A model generated the notes under the pieces. It ran no database searches, was not told the DNA's origin, and was given only the letters and a program-made list of their open reading frames with translations. 64,000 bases of DNA from an uncultured Blautia sp. (GTDB lineage Bacteria; Bacillota; Clostridia; Lachnospirales; Lachnospiraceae), in contig UQSX01000005.1 of assembly GCA_900543715.1 (NCBI GenBank), forward strand, positions 1 to 64,000, in the 5' to 3' direction. Positions within the stretch are counted from its first letter, which is position 1; each line of letters opens with the position of its first letter. The position numbers and the translations under genes are program-made. Positions 44,975-53,556 of the stretch are shown in pieces.

Positions 44975-45790
44975 CTACTGAAAAAGTTCATAATAAAATA
45001 TGTATTGCTGCATCACGCCGCTGCAGTCTTTGTATCTGTCAAAAGGAAATCCCTGGGGATAGTGTTTTTCCAGGGCCTGACGTATATGGGTATCTACAGG
45101 AAAAGCCTCCATCTGATGAAGGGCAAAGAGGCAGATGCAGTCTGCCACCTTCTCTCCCACTCCGTAAAGTTTCAGCAGTTCTTCTCTGGCTTCCGGATAC
45201 TTCATATTCCGGACCGCCTCCAGAGAAATTTCTCCGTCCATGACCATTCTGGCTGTTTTCTTTATATACCGGCTCCGATATCCCAGATTACAGTCCCTCA
45301 GATCCTCTTCCCTGGCCTTTGCCAGGGCTTCCGGCCTAGGGAATGTATCATAAGTTCTCCCCTGACTGTTCTGCCGCCTCTCCCCGTATCTTTCGCAGAT
45401 ATTGGCAATGCACCTGCGTATCCGGGGGATATTGTTCTGCTGGGAAATAAGAAATGACACGATCATCTCCCACAGGTCCTGGTGAAGAATACGGATGCCC
45501 TGTCCCAGCCGGGCCGCCTTTGCAAGATACTGATCTTTTTCGTCAATCTCCCGTATAAACTTTCCATAGTCTGTTTGCAAGTCAAAATAGTCCTTCCAGA
45601 ATCCTTCCATATCCTCCCGGGAACAGTAAAATTCACATTCCTGTCCATGCTGGCAGATTTCCAGATACTTTTCTGCCGCCAGAATCCCGAACCTTCCCTC
45701 TCCCAGATCTTCCATGCGGAAACACTGTCCTGAACGGTGGATCTGAGCAATCTCAAAATTTTCCAGCTGTATTTTTATCTTCTGCTCCAT
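44975..45790 (-). CDS. OGG1-type 8-oxoguanine DNA glycosylase/lyase
   Basis: A bifunctional repair enzyme of 271 residues that removes oxidised guanine and nicks the strand. The N-terminal OGG-type beta domain (HRSGQCFRMEDLGEGRFGIL) leads to the helix-hairpin-helix domain LLKLYGVGEKVADCICLFA with the catalytic lysine of GEKVADC, and the essential aspartate of PVDTHIRQ. ISQQNNIPRI matches the DNA-contact helix. Length is normal. It sits between the MATE gene (six-base gap) and mgtA copy 2. Confidence 0.88.
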   Translation of the reverse strand: MEQKIKIQLENFEIAQIHRSGQCFRMEDLGEGRFGILAAEKYLEICQHGQECEFYCSREDMEGFWKDYFDLQTDYGKFIREIDEKDQYLAKAARLGQGIRILHQDLWEMIVSFLISQQNNIPRIRRCIANICERYGERRQNSQGRTYDTFPRPEALAKAREEDLRDCNLGYRSRYIKKTARMVMDGEISLEAVRNMKYPEAREELLKLYGVGEKVADCICLFALHQMEAFPVDTHIRQALEKHYPQGFPFDRYKDCSGVMQQYIFYYELFQ

Positions 45791-45796
45791 TATTTT

Positions 45797-47137
45797 CTAT
45801 CCTCTTCCTGTTGTTTTCCACTTTCCTGTCCGGTACCTGGCAAAAGATATGAGATAATTTGCCAGCCATCCCATAGGAACCGCATACCACACAAAAGCAA
45901 TACCGAATCTGGGGGCCATGGTTACCGCCACCACTACCCGGATGCAGAGGTTCACCATGTTGGCAATGGTAAACACCTTCATATCTCCTGCACCTCTTAA
46001 AAGACCATCTGTAATCATCTTCAGACCGATAAAGCTGAAGAAAAATCCAATAAACCGCATATAGGACATACCGGTGTTCATGGCAAGGACCGTTCCCTCT
46101 TCTCCCAGAAACATGGCTATAAGAGGTCTGTAGAATAGTTCCAGGGTCACACAGAGAAGGATTCCAAATCCAAAAACAATCCCATAAGCCGTATGATACC
46201 CTTTCACTGCCCGTTCCTGTTTCCCTGCCCCCAGGTTCTGGGCAGTATAGGAAGACATCACATTTCCCATGGCGGCCATGGGTACGATACAGATGCTTTC
46301 AATCCGCATTCCCGCAGAGTATCCTGCCAGCATCTGGGCCCCAAAACTATTCACCACAGACTGGACCAGCATCATGCCGATAGAGACTGTAGACTGCTGG
46401 AGGATGGAGGGAAGGGCAATCCCGCACATTTCTCCCAATTCCCTTTTGTCAAACCATTGGCTTTGTTCTCCCCCTTCATAGCTTTTCATTTCCCCTGCAA
46501 AAATCAAAAAAGCCATAACCGCAGAGATTCCCTGGGCGATCAGAGTTGCCCAGGCCACACCTGCCACCCCCATGTGAAAGCTGTACACCATGATCACATC
46601 CAGCACTACATTAAACACCGAGGAAAAAATAAGCAGATACAGCGGAATCCTGGATTTTCCCAGAGCGTTGAACATAGATGCCAGCACATTATACATAAAC
46701 AGGAAAGGCAGCCCAATAAAATAAATATTCAGATATTCCGTGGCATCCTCCATAATATTCTCCGGCGTGTTCAGAAGCTCCATGATCTCTTTTCCCAAGA
46801 GAAGTCCCGCTCCTCCCAGCACAATGCTCACCGCCAGAAAAGAAAGCAGTGCCGTGCTCACAGAAGTCTTCATTCTTTTATAGTTTCTGCCGCCGAAATA
46901 CCGGCTGGTCAGCACCGAAGCCCCCATTCCGCCGCCAATGGCAATGGATATAAACACATTTGTCAGAGAATATGAGGCGCCCACTGCCGCCAGAGCATTC
47001 TCCCCTACAAACCTTCCCACCACAACAGAGTCCACCATGGTGTAAAACTGCTGAAACAAATTTCCTATGATCATGGGAAAAGCAAAAAGTAACAAAGCTT
47101 TTAAAGGCTTCTCCCGAATCAGATATTCCTTTTCCAT
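45797..47137 (-). CDS. MATE family efflux transporter
   Basis: A multidrug and toxin extrusion transporter of 446 residues with about twelve hydrophobic helices. The typical start is KALLLFAFPMIIGNLFQQFYTMVDSVVVGRFVG, with GGGMGASVLTSRYFG and the internal repeat NSFGAQMLAGYSAGMRIESI. It exports organic cations or drugs with sodium or protons; the substrate is unknown. It is 57 bases downstream of recQ and six bases upstream of the OGG-type gene. Confidence 0.9.
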   Translation of the reverse strand: MEKEYLIREKPLKALLLFAFPMIIGNLFQQFYTMVDSVVVGRFVGENALAAVGASYSLTNVFISIAIGGGMGASVLTSRYFGGRNYKRMKTSVSTALLSFLAVSIVLGGAGLLLGKEIMELLNTPENIMEDATEYLNIYFIGLPFLFMYNVLASMFNALGKSRIPLYLLIFSSVFNVVLDVIMVYSFHMGVAGVAWATLIAQGISAVMAFLIFAGEMKSYEGGEQSQWFDKRELGEMCGIALPSILQQSTVSIGMMLVQSVVNSFGAQMLAGYSAGMRIESICIVPMAAMGNVMSSYTAQNLGAGKQERAVKGYHTAYGIVFGFGILLCVTLELFYRPLIAMFLGEEGTVLAMNTGMSYMRFIGFFFSFIGLKMITDGLLRGAGDMKVFTIANMVNLCIRVVVAVTMAPRFGIAFVWYAVPMGWLANYLISFARYRTGKWKTTGRG

Positions 47138-47194
47138 TTTTATCTCCTGTTTCTTGTAGCCAAAACCCCTCGTGGGAATAAACTTCTATGTCTG

Positions 47195-49045
47195 CTACTC
47201 TTTTTCAATATGGTTTTCTTCTATAAATTCTTTAATAACATCAGAAAATACTTTGCCATACTTCTGGTATTTATTATTCCCCACGCCATTGATCTCTAAC
47301 ATCTCTTCTCTTGTTATAGGAAGATAGGAGCTCATTTCCCGAAGGGTCTTATCAGAGAAAATAATATACGGCGGTATATGAGCCTCCTGGGCCATCTGAT
47401 ACCGTTTTTGCCGCAGCAGTTCAAAGAGCTGAGGATATTTGGTTTCTTCGCTTCTCTTTGCCTTCTGTTTTTTCGGTCTGCTCTCTTCTTTTTCCTGCTG
47501 CCTGGGCAGTTTCAGGGCTACTGTCTCCGGCTGCTCCGCCTCCAGAAAATCCCTTCCCTTTTCTCCCAATTTCAGTACAGGGTAATCTCCTGAAGTAAGG
47601 ACCAGATAATCTTTCACCAGCAGATCATTGATGATCTGACGGATACGGGCGGCAGTGGTTTTATTCAGTTCCCCGTAATGTGGATTTTCCTCCAGTCCAA
47701 ACTGCCGGACTTTCTCTGTCCTGGCCCCATGTACGCCGTCGCAGACAGCCACGATTCCATACCTCTCTCTTGTAGACTTTACTAGCCCCAGGATACTTCT
47801 TGTCTCTTCTGTCACATCCAGATCTTCAAATTCCGTAAGACAGTTCTTGCAATTTCCACAGTAATTGCCTCCGTATTCTCCGAAGTATCGGAGGATGTAT
47901 TCTCTGAGACATTCATTGGTGAAGCAGTAAAAAGTCATTTTCCGCAACCTCTCCATATTTCGCTCCCGGATAAGAGCCTGTTCTTCAAAATCCAGTTCTT
48001 CATTTCCCTGCTGCTGGATCAGAAATTCATTCATCTTTACGTCCTGAGCTTTATAGTAAAGGATACATTCTCCAGGCTCTCCATCACGTCCGGCCCTGCC
48101 TGCTTCCTGGTAATAGCTCTCAATATCCTTAGGCATATTATAATGGATCACAAACCGGACATTTGATTTGTCAATTCCCATGCCAAAGGCGTTGGTAGCC
48201 ACCATGATGGGCTTTCTGTCATAGATAAACCCCTCCTGGTTTTCCTTCTTTTCCCTGTCAGAAAGCCCTGCGTGATAACGTACTGCCGGGTAACCTGCCT
48301 CCAGAAGGGCTTCCTGTACTTCTTCCACTGTCTTCCTGGTATTACAGTAGATAATGCCGCTTTTCTCCGGATTTTTCCTCAGATATTCCAGCAGGGCATT
48401 CATTTTATCTTTAGGCTTTTCCACAGCAAAATACAGGTTCTTCCTGTCATAGCCTGTAACCATAACCTTGGGATTTTGGAGGCCCAGGATACAGAGAATA
48501 TCTTCTCTTACTGCTTTCGTAGCCGTGGCTGTGTAAGCCCCGATTACCGGGCGATGGGGAAGCTGGCTGATAAAATCCACAATTTTTAAATAGCTTGGGC
48601 GAAAATCCTGACCCCACTGGGAAATACAGTGAGCCTCGTCTACTGCCACCATGGAAATCTCCACTGCCTGGATCAGAGAAAGAAAAGACTCTGTCATCAG
48701 CCGCTCCGGGGCCACATAGATGATCTTATATCTGCCCTGTCTGGCCAGCTCCATAGCTTTCCTGTACTGTCCTTCTGTAAGGGAGCTGTTTATGTAAGCT
48801 GCATGGACTCCTGCCGCATTCAGGGCGGACACCTGGTCCTTCATCAGGGAAATCAGGGGCGAGACCACAACAGTAATGCCCGGAAAAAGAAGGGCCGGCA
48901 CCTGAAAGCAAAGGGACTTGCCTGCTCCCGTAGGCATGATCCCCAGCACATCCCGTCCGGAAAGGGTACTGTCTACCAAAGTTTCCTGCCCTTCCCGGAA
49001 AGTATCATATCCAAAAATCTGTTTTAGTATTTCAAATTTATTCAT
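47195..49045 (-). CDS. recQ: ATP-dependent DNA helicase RecQ
   Basis: A 3'-5' helicase in recombination and fork repair, 616 residues. Walker A MPTGAGKSLCFQVP, DEAHCISQWGQDFRPSYL (motif II with the RecQ aromatic loop), helicase motif VI QEAGRAGRDG, zinc-binding RQC region (CFTNECLREYILRYF...CGNCKNC) and a C-terminal HRDC domain (YPQLFELLRQKRYQMAQE). The order is complete. GAGGAT ribosome site. Upstream is a 170-base gap before the next gene. Confidence 0.95.
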   Translation of the reverse strand: MNKFEILKQIFGYDTFREGQETLVDSTLSGRDVLGIMPTGAGKSLCFQVPALLFPGITVVVSPLISLMKDQVSALNAAGVHAAYINSSLTEGQYRKAMELARQGRYKIIYVAPERLMTESFLSLIQAVEISMVAVDEAHCISQWGQDFRPSYLKIVDFISQLPHRPVIGAYTATATKAVREDILCILGLQNPKVMVTGYDRKNLYFAVEKPKDKMNALLEYLRKNPEKSGIIYCNTRKTVEEVQEALLEAGYPAVRYHAGLSDREKKENQEGFIYDRKPIMVATNAFGMGIDKSNVRFVIHYNMPKDIESYYQEAGRAGRDGEPGECILYYKAQDVKMNEFLIQQQGNEELDFEEQALIRERNMERLRKMTFYCFTNECLREYILRYFGEYGGNYCGNCKNCLTEFEDLDVTEETRSILGLVKSTRERYGIVAVCDGVHGARTEKVRQFGLEENPHYGELNKTTAARIRQIINDLLVKDYLVLTSGDYPVLKLGEKGRDFLEAEQPETVALKLPRQQEKEESRPKKQKAKRSEETKYPQLFELLRQKRYQMAQEAHIPPYIIFSDKTLREMSSYLPITREEMLEINGVGNNKYQKYGKVFSDVIKEFIEENHIEKE

Positions 49046-49133
49046 AATCCTCCTTAGATATCTGCAAAACCTATCATATATAAATCCTATTGTATCAGAA
49101 AAATCCCTGAAAGAATAGAAAAGCTGAAATTCT

Positions 49134-49182
49134 ATGATGGATTACGAAAAAATGGGTAAACGGATCAAAAGATATGAAAATG
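49134..49182 (+). pseudogene. Possible XRE-type regulator remnant
   Basis: The first 16 codons (MMDYEKMGKRIKRYEN) read like the start of an XRE/Cro helix-turn-helix protein, but the frame then loses resemblance. No ribosome site is visible. This may be chance; the similarity is very short. Confidence 0.2.
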
Positions 49183-49186
49183 TTTA

Positions 49187-49210
49187 CAGGGTGCTATTTC
49201 TAGCACCCTG
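49187..49210 (-). terminator. Hairpin downstream of the 143-residue protein gene
   Basis: CAGGGTGCTA-GAAA-TAGCACCCTG, a perfect 10-base stem. The T-run that follows on the minus strand is poor (TAAACATTTTC). Confidence 0.55.
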
Positions 49211-49216
49211 CACTGA

Positions 49217-49648
49217 TCACAAAAACTTCTGCATATCCTTCATCAAAGATTCCTCTGTACGCACAATATCTTTAGCCAGGTTCATGCTCTGTCCCGAGGC
49301 ATTTTTGTATTCATTGATATAGCCTCCCAGAGTCTGGATTCCCATATTGCAGCCATCCATGACCAGTTTTGCCACCTGACTGCTGTCATCTTTCATCATC
49401 AGTTTCATCTCTGTGGTCAGTTTCGAAAAAGCTGAAGCCATCATTCCCGGTTCTTTCTCCTGACTGCCCTCTTCCAAAAGCATCTTGGCAGCTTTCTCTT
49501 CATATGCCTTATGTTTCTTGTCATAGGTATCCATAAGTTCTTTCAGCTCTTCGTTCTTTACATAATCCCTCATCTGATCAAAACTGTTGATTGCCATTTT
49601 ACAGCCCAGGCTGCACTCCCGCAAAAGCCCTCTGGTCTGTGCGTCCAT
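49217..49648 (-). CDS. Predicted four-helix-bundle protein (DUF2383-like)
   Basis: A 143-residue helical protein opening MDAQTRGLLRECSLGCKMAINSFDQM. Four long amphipathic helices are suggested, with a central LTTEMKLMMKDDSSQVAKLVMDGC and a C-terminal GGYINEYKNASGQSMNLAKDIV. The pattern fits small ferritin-like bundles such as DUF2383 proteins, but the metal ligands are not obvious. No signal peptide. Function unknown. Confidence 0.6.
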   Translation of the reverse strand: MDAQTRGLLRECSLGCKMAINSFDQMRDYVKNEELKELMDTYDKKHKAYEEKAAKMLLEEGSQEKEPGMMASAFSKLTTEMKLMMKDDSSQVAKLVMDGCNMGIQTLGGYINEYKNASGQSMNLAKDIVRTEESLMKDMQKFL

Positions 49649-49767
49649 TATAATCCCTTCTTTCCTGTTTTTTCTTTTTACAGCATCAGTCAGGTTCCAA
49701 CATCCCTGTGTATAATCTGATACCCTCTGTCAAAAACAGTATTCCCAAAAAATTTCTTCTATACTCC

Positions 49768-50328
49768 TTACTTAATCAATATCTCAGTTTCCAGCTGAGG
49801 CTCTTCCGGAGTTCCGGTGACAGTCAGTCTTCTCTCCTGTCCCTCAAAGGTATAGTCCTGGGTATAGATTCCATTTTCCCTGAGCTGGTCTGTAATATCT
49901 ATCTCCGTATCACCTATGTTCAGGCCCAGTCGCCTGCTGTCTTCATGATAAACCAGCGTCACATAATATTCTCCATCTTCACCATATTCATGGACCACGG
50001 TGATCTGGGTACCGTCCTCGGCGTGAAGCACCGTCTCATAGGGAGTGGAAGCTTCTTTGTCTACTGTCAGATTCTTAAACACCATAGCAATCTGCTGGGC
50101 CGCTTCCCCTGCCAGCTGTCGGACATCTGTATCAGAAGCCGCCAGAACTCCTACAGATAAAGAACAGGTCAGCACCACAGCTGCTGCTGCACCTGCAAAT
50201 GCTTTTCTTTTCAATCTTGGATATTTTTTCGGCTTTGTCATTTTATAAACCTCCTTCACAGCTCCACTGGAAGGTGTCAGATGGCCGCAGGCCTTTTGAT
50301 ATATTTTTTTTGGGAATTCTTCATTCAT
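49768..50328 (-). CDS. Membrane anti-sigma-like protein
   Basis: A 186-residue protein with a cytosolic N-terminal 45 residues, one membrane helix (about 48-67, FAGAAAAVVLTCSLSVGVLAA) and an outer domain of about 115 residues rich in beta-type segments (GTQITVVHEYGEDGEYYVTLVYHED). GGAGGAGG precedes the ATG, which overlaps the end of the sigma-factor gene. A single-pass protein co-translated with an ECF sigma factor is the usual anti-sigma arrangement, but no zinc-type anti-sigma motif is visible, so the role is inferred from context. Confidence 0.65.
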   Translation of the reverse strand: MNEEFPKKIYQKACGHLTPSSGAVKEVYKMTKPKKYPRLKRKAFAGAAAAVVLTCSLSVGVLAASDTDVRQLAGEAAQQIAMVFKNLTVDKEASTPYETVLHAEDGTQITVVHEYGEDGEYYVTLVYHEDSRRLGLNIGDTEIDITDQLRENGIYTQDYTFEGQERRLTVTGTPEEPQLETEILIK

Positions 50329-50821
50329 AATTTACCTCCTCCAGCAGTTTTTTCAATCTTTTACGTGCTCTGGAAAGCCAGGTCTGAATGGTGGAAGGAC
50401 TTTTTCCCAGCATATCCCCAATGTCTGCCACGGAATATTCTTCATAATAATACAGATAGATGGGAACCCGGTATTTTCTGGGCAGCCGGAAAATCTGCTC
50501 CAGAAGTTCTTTTTCCCTTATTCTTTCATATCCCTCTGCCCCAGCCTGTCCTTGTTCCTTTTCCTCTTCCTCCTGACAAAAATCCATTCGCTTTTTCCAT
50601 GGAGAGGCGATCAGCCTTTTACATTCATTCACCGTAACATGGACCAGCCAGTGCTTCAGATGCTCTTCGCTGTCAAATTCCGGATTTTTCTGATAAAGCC
50701 TCATAAAAACTGTCTGCATAACGTCCTCTGCGTCATGGGTGTTTCTGCAGTCATGGAGAGCAATCCGGTAAACCATATCCTGATACTGAGCCACAATTTC
50801 AATATATCTGATTTCTTCCAC
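50321..50821 (-). CDS. ECF sigma factor (sigma-70 family)
   Basis: A 166-residue extracytoplasmic-function sigma factor. Region 2 (YQDMVYRIALHDCRNTHDAEDVMQTVFMRLY) and region 4 (FRLPRKYRVPIYLYYYEEYSVADIGDMLGKSPSTIQTWLSRARKRL) are complete and separated by an acidic linker. The start is GTG with GAGG nine bases upstream. It is co-transcribed with the membrane partner. An inverted repeat GTGAAAAGCCTTTCAC lies 39 bases upstream. The regulon is unknown. Confidence 0.9.
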   Translation of the reverse strand: MEEIRYIEIVAQYQDMVYRIALHDCRNTHDAEDVMQTVFMRLYQKNPEFDSEEHLKHWLVHVTVNECKRLIASPWKKRMDFCQEEEEKEQGQAGAEGYERIREKELLEQIFRLPRKYRVPIYLYYYEEYSVADIGDMLGKSPSTIQTWLSRARKRLKKLLEEVNYE

Positions 50822-50859
50822 TATTTCATACCTCGCAGGCGCCCTGTACTTTTCCTATT

Positions 50860-50875
50860 GTGAAAAGCCTTTCAC
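50860..50875. repeat. Inverted repeat upstream of the ECF sigma gene
   Basis: GTGAAA-AGCC-TTTCAC, overlapping the presumed promoter region; possible operator or ECF promoter element. Confidence 0.4.
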
Positions 50876-50933
50876 CTATAATACCCGAAAGGCCAGGAAA
50901 AAATCTCATTTTTTCCAGAAAAGTTTTTCAAAC

Positions 50934-50975
50934 GAAAAAAGAGCCCCTGCAAGATTACTCTCACCCTGGGACTCT
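50934..50975 (-). terminator. Terminator of the small membrane-peptide genes
   Basis: AGAGTCCC and GGGGCTCT pair with one G-U and are followed by TTTTTT on the minus strand. Confidence 0.65.
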
Positions 50976-51021
50976 CTGCATTTTTTGTCCTGTCATTTTA
51001 CTGTGAAAACTGGAAGTTGCT

Positions 51022-51090
51022 TTACTCATGTTCTATAAATCCAACGACTGAAAAAATCAGTCCCACAATGCCTATTCCAATTTTTTTCAT
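51022..51090 (-). CDS. 22-residue hydrophobic small protein
   Basis: The frame reads MKKIGIGIVGLIFSVVGFIEHE and stops at TAA. A strong AAAGGAGG lies 11 bases upstream, and a terminator follows. The single hydrophobic segment with a lysine start and acidic end is typical of small membrane peptides. It lies 42 bases after the 60-residue membrane protein gene on the same strand. It could be a small membrane modulator or a type I toxin; no antisense antitoxin gene was identified. Confidence 0.55.
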   Translation of the reverse strand: MKKIGIGIVGLIFSVVGFIEHE

Positions 51091-51132
51091 AAATAATAAG
51101 TCCTCCTTTGCAAATTAGGATTCCTATGTATT

Positions 51133-51315
51133 TTACAGGAACCAATTAAAAGGATTCAACAGTTCAAAGAAAAGGTGCAGGAAAGTATCCTTGAGTTTTT
51201 CTTTGGCATATGTTTTTCCCTTTCTTAGGCCAAAAAGCGCCCGTACAAATGAAATTAGTGTAATCACTGGAACATATATTATCAATACCAAAATTATAAT
51301 CCAGAATACTTCCAT
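51133..51315 (-). CDS. Small membrane protein, 60 residues
   Basis: One long hydrophobic segment at the N-terminus (about 4-29, FWIIILVLIIYVPVITLISF), a basic middle (RKGKTYAKEKLKD) and an aromatic C-terminus. AGAGGAG lies about 13 bases before the ATG, slightly far. Not recognised. It forms a pair with the 22-residue gene. Confidence 0.55.
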   Translation of the reverse strand: MEVFWIIILVLIIYVPVITLISFVRALFGLRKGKTYAKEKLKDTFLHLFFELLNPFNWFL

Positions 51316-51406
51316 ACAAATACTTTATCTCCTCTGTAAATGGGGGGATGATCTTCTCTGGGAATAAATCATGTTTTCTCATTCCAGGCCACAGCAGTTA
51401 AAGTTT

Positions 51407-52447
51407 CTACCTCTCTATCCGTCCTTGTCTCCCTTTACCTTTGAAGAATCCTCCATTCAGTCCCAGGCTCTTTTTCTTTCCTGAAAAGTCTTCACTGACC
51501 ATAAGCTGGATCCTGAAATCAAATTTCTCCCACTCCATAAATCCCACTGTAAAGGGATGTTCCTCCACTGCCAGGATCTCCATGCCTTCCTTGGAAAATC
51601 TGGGGTATTTTCCCCGAAATCCCCGGCGGTACAGCTCTTCTTCCACATGGAGCCGTTCCTTTTCTATCCGTTCATTCATTTCTTTTCCATAATCCCGCTT
51701 TTTGTACTGGATGGATTCTTGGCAGACCAGCTCTCTGATCTTTTCATAAAGCTTCTGGCTGCAGGGACTTTCCATTCTGTAGATAATCACCTTTTCCAGG
51801 AAAATCAGGGGCACTTTCTCATAGATTCCTGCCAGAAATGCCATAGCTTTGTCTCCCGCCAGACCGGCGATTCTCCTCATCTCTGCTGCTCCCTGGACAG
51901 TATCTGGATAATACGGATCCAGAGATTCTTTTATAGGACTCCAATACCGAAAAGGCCGGAATTCCATAAGCCGCATCAGTTCCTGTTCCCTTGAGGTACA
52001 CATGGCTTCCCCAAAATACTCATATTTATCATAGACTGTTCCCAGCATATAGACCAGCTGCCGCCACTGCTCCTGACCCTTTTCCTTCAGCCAGAAATGT
52101 CCGATCTGATGGTATTGGTATCCTTCCAGTTTTACCTGGATTTCCCAAAACCAGAGGGTAAAAATATTTTCTTCTCCCTGATGTACCACCAGAACTTTCT
52201 CCTCTTCCTTAAAAGAAAGATATCCCACAGTACATGACTCATATCCGGTGAGATATTCTCCGGTACATCTGCAGTCTGTAAGGACCAGATAACATTCCAG
52301 AGCATCGTTCATCATATAGGGGACATACCCCTGCCCCTGGCGGATATAAAGCTCAAATACCTCTTTATCAAAGATTTCTTTCAGCTTTTGAAATCCTTCC
52401 TCCATGTCCGGAGTAACTCCGGCAAGTTTTTCCATGCTGTCTGTCAT
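51407..52447 (-). CDS. DUF3878 family protein
   Basis: A 346-residue soluble protein rich in aromatic residues (WFWEIQVKLEGYQYHQIGHFWLKEKG, EFRPFRYWSPI). The length and overall pattern match DUF3878, a family known from Lachnospiraceae with no known function. AAGGAAAG lies upstream of the ATG at 52447; the frame runs to 52555 inside the phosphatase gene without support. It follows the phosphatase by 16 bases, so they form an operon. Confidence 0.65.
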   Translation of the reverse strand: MTDSMEKLAGVTPDMEEGFQKLKEIFDKEVFELYIRQGQGYVPYMMNDALECYLVLTDCRCTGEYLTGYESCTVGYLSFKEEEKVLVVHQGEENIFTLWFWEIQVKLEGYQYHQIGHFWLKEKGQEQWRQLVYMLGTVYDKYEYFGEAMCTSREQELMRLMEFRPFRYWSPIKESLDPYYPDTVQGAAEMRRIAGLAGDKAMAFLAGIYEKVPLIFLEKVIIYRMESPCSQKLYEKIRELVCQESIQYKKRDYGKEMNERIEKERLHVEEELYRRGFRGKYPRFSKEGMEILAVEEHPFTVGFMEWEKFDFRIQLMVSEDFSGKKKSLGLNGGFFKGKGRQGRIER

Positions 52448-52463
52448 ATCCTTATCTTTCCTT

Positions 52464-53195
52464 TCAGTCATGGCGCTGGAAAGGATCATCGAAGGTTTCG
52501 CAGAACCGGGCGGCAAAAGCCGGTTCTTCCCCCTTTGCATAGAGATGAGATACATCCCCGTAGGACCTCATACGGAATAATGCAATTCCCTCCCGTCTTT
52601 CCTCAGTGATCACCGACGTTACAGAACTGGGTGCCGCCACGAAATGGTGCCACAGGATCATCGGAGAAATATGCAAAAGGTGAGTTAAAAGTACGCATCC
52701 CAGACCAAAGTGACAAAAGAAAGCCAGCTTATCCTTATTAGCCCTTTCAACCCTGTAATAATTTTCTTCTCTCACATAACCGTGTTCCTTTAATAGCCTG
52801 TCAAAATTTTCTGTTACCCAGTCATACTCAGCTTTAACATCTTCCTCCTGAAATACCGGTGCCTTCCACCAGTTATCATAGTCATAAAATTCCGGATTCT
52901 TCGTCCAGTCCTGAGGCAGCCAGTCCCAGGAGATCATTTTCTTCTCCGTTACATCCGGTCTGTTGATCCTGGGGCTAAATTCCCGCAGCCATGGGCAGAC
53001 AACAGCCTCTCTGTTTAATTTTTTCAACGTGCAGGAAGCGGTATCTCTGGCCCTTCCAAGGGGAGATACGTAAAAATCCTGAATGTCCATTTTTACCAGC
53101 TTTTCTGAAAGGTACTCCGCCTCCTTCCAGCCTTTTTCCGTAAGAGAATCTATAGTATAATCCGGGTCTCCGTGTCTGATGATCAATAATTCCAT
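52464..53195 (-). CDS. Histidine phosphatase family protein
   Basis: A phosphoglycerate-mutase-type phosphatase of 243 residues. The catalytic RHG motif is in LLIIRHGDPDY, with the SPLGRARDTA arginine motif, and the second histidine in AFFCHFGLG (about 163). Substrate unknown. GAAAGGAAC lies upstream of the ATG, about ten bases away. It is first in a pair with the DUF3878 gene. Confidence 0.85.
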   Translation of the reverse strand: MELLIIRHGDPDYTIDSLTEKGWKEAEYLSEKLVKMDIQDFYVSPLGRARDTASCTLKKLNREAVVCPWLREFSPRINRPDVTEKKMISWDWLPQDWTKNPEFYDYDNWWKAPVFQEEDVKAEYDWVTENFDRLLKEHGYVREENYYRVERANKDKLAFFCHFGLGCVLLTHLLHISPMILWHHFVAAPSSVTSVITEERREGIALFRMRSYGDVSHLYAKGEEPAFAARFCETFDDPFQRHD

Positions 53196-53275
53196 TTTTT
53201 GTTCCTTTCTGGTATCCTGCTTTTTCTCAAAGTAGTTCCATTTCTTTTTTCTTCCCTATCTCCCCCAATGGATTC

Positions 53276-53304
53276 ATTGTAGCATTGGTCTGCCTCCTTG
53301 ACAA
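53276..53304 (-). promoter_or_regulatory. Sigma-A promoter of the phosphatase-DUF3878 pair
   Basis: TTGTCA, 17-base spacer, TACAAT on the minus strand, 80 bases before the ATG. Confidence 0.7.
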
Positions 53305-53395
53305 GAACTCCCGCTGGTAAGGAGATTTCCTCTTTCGGTAAGCAGCACAGGCCTCTCCTTTCCCGGCATATTTGCTTTTCAGCGACAGCGGCCTC

Positions 53396-53556
53396 TCACA
53401 GCGGTATCTTCATTACCACCTCTGCTCCCCCGGTTTTCCTGGAATTTCCCAGGGTCAGTGTTCCCTTATGCTGTATCACAATAGTATTTGCAATATACAA
53501 TCTCATTCCATAATGCGGTTTGGAACTTCTGCTTTTATCGCCCATATAAAACTTTT
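53396..53556 (-). pseudogene. Histidine kinase remnant (C-terminal HATPase end)
   Basis: A frame that begins exactly where the deacetylase gene stops reads FYMGDKSRSSK, HYGMRLYIANTIVIQHKG and ends GGAEVVMKIPL before a stop. This is the last 50 residues of a sensor kinase: the G2-box region and final strand of the HATPase domain. The usual glycine pair GxGLY is altered to GMRLY. There is no start, no rest of the kinase and no response regulator nearby, so this is a decayed remnant. Confidence 0.65.

Noticed and set aside
53340..53400. GGCCTCTC direct repeat near the kinase remnant
   Set aside because: Only eight bases, two copies, no consistent element boundaries or target duplication.
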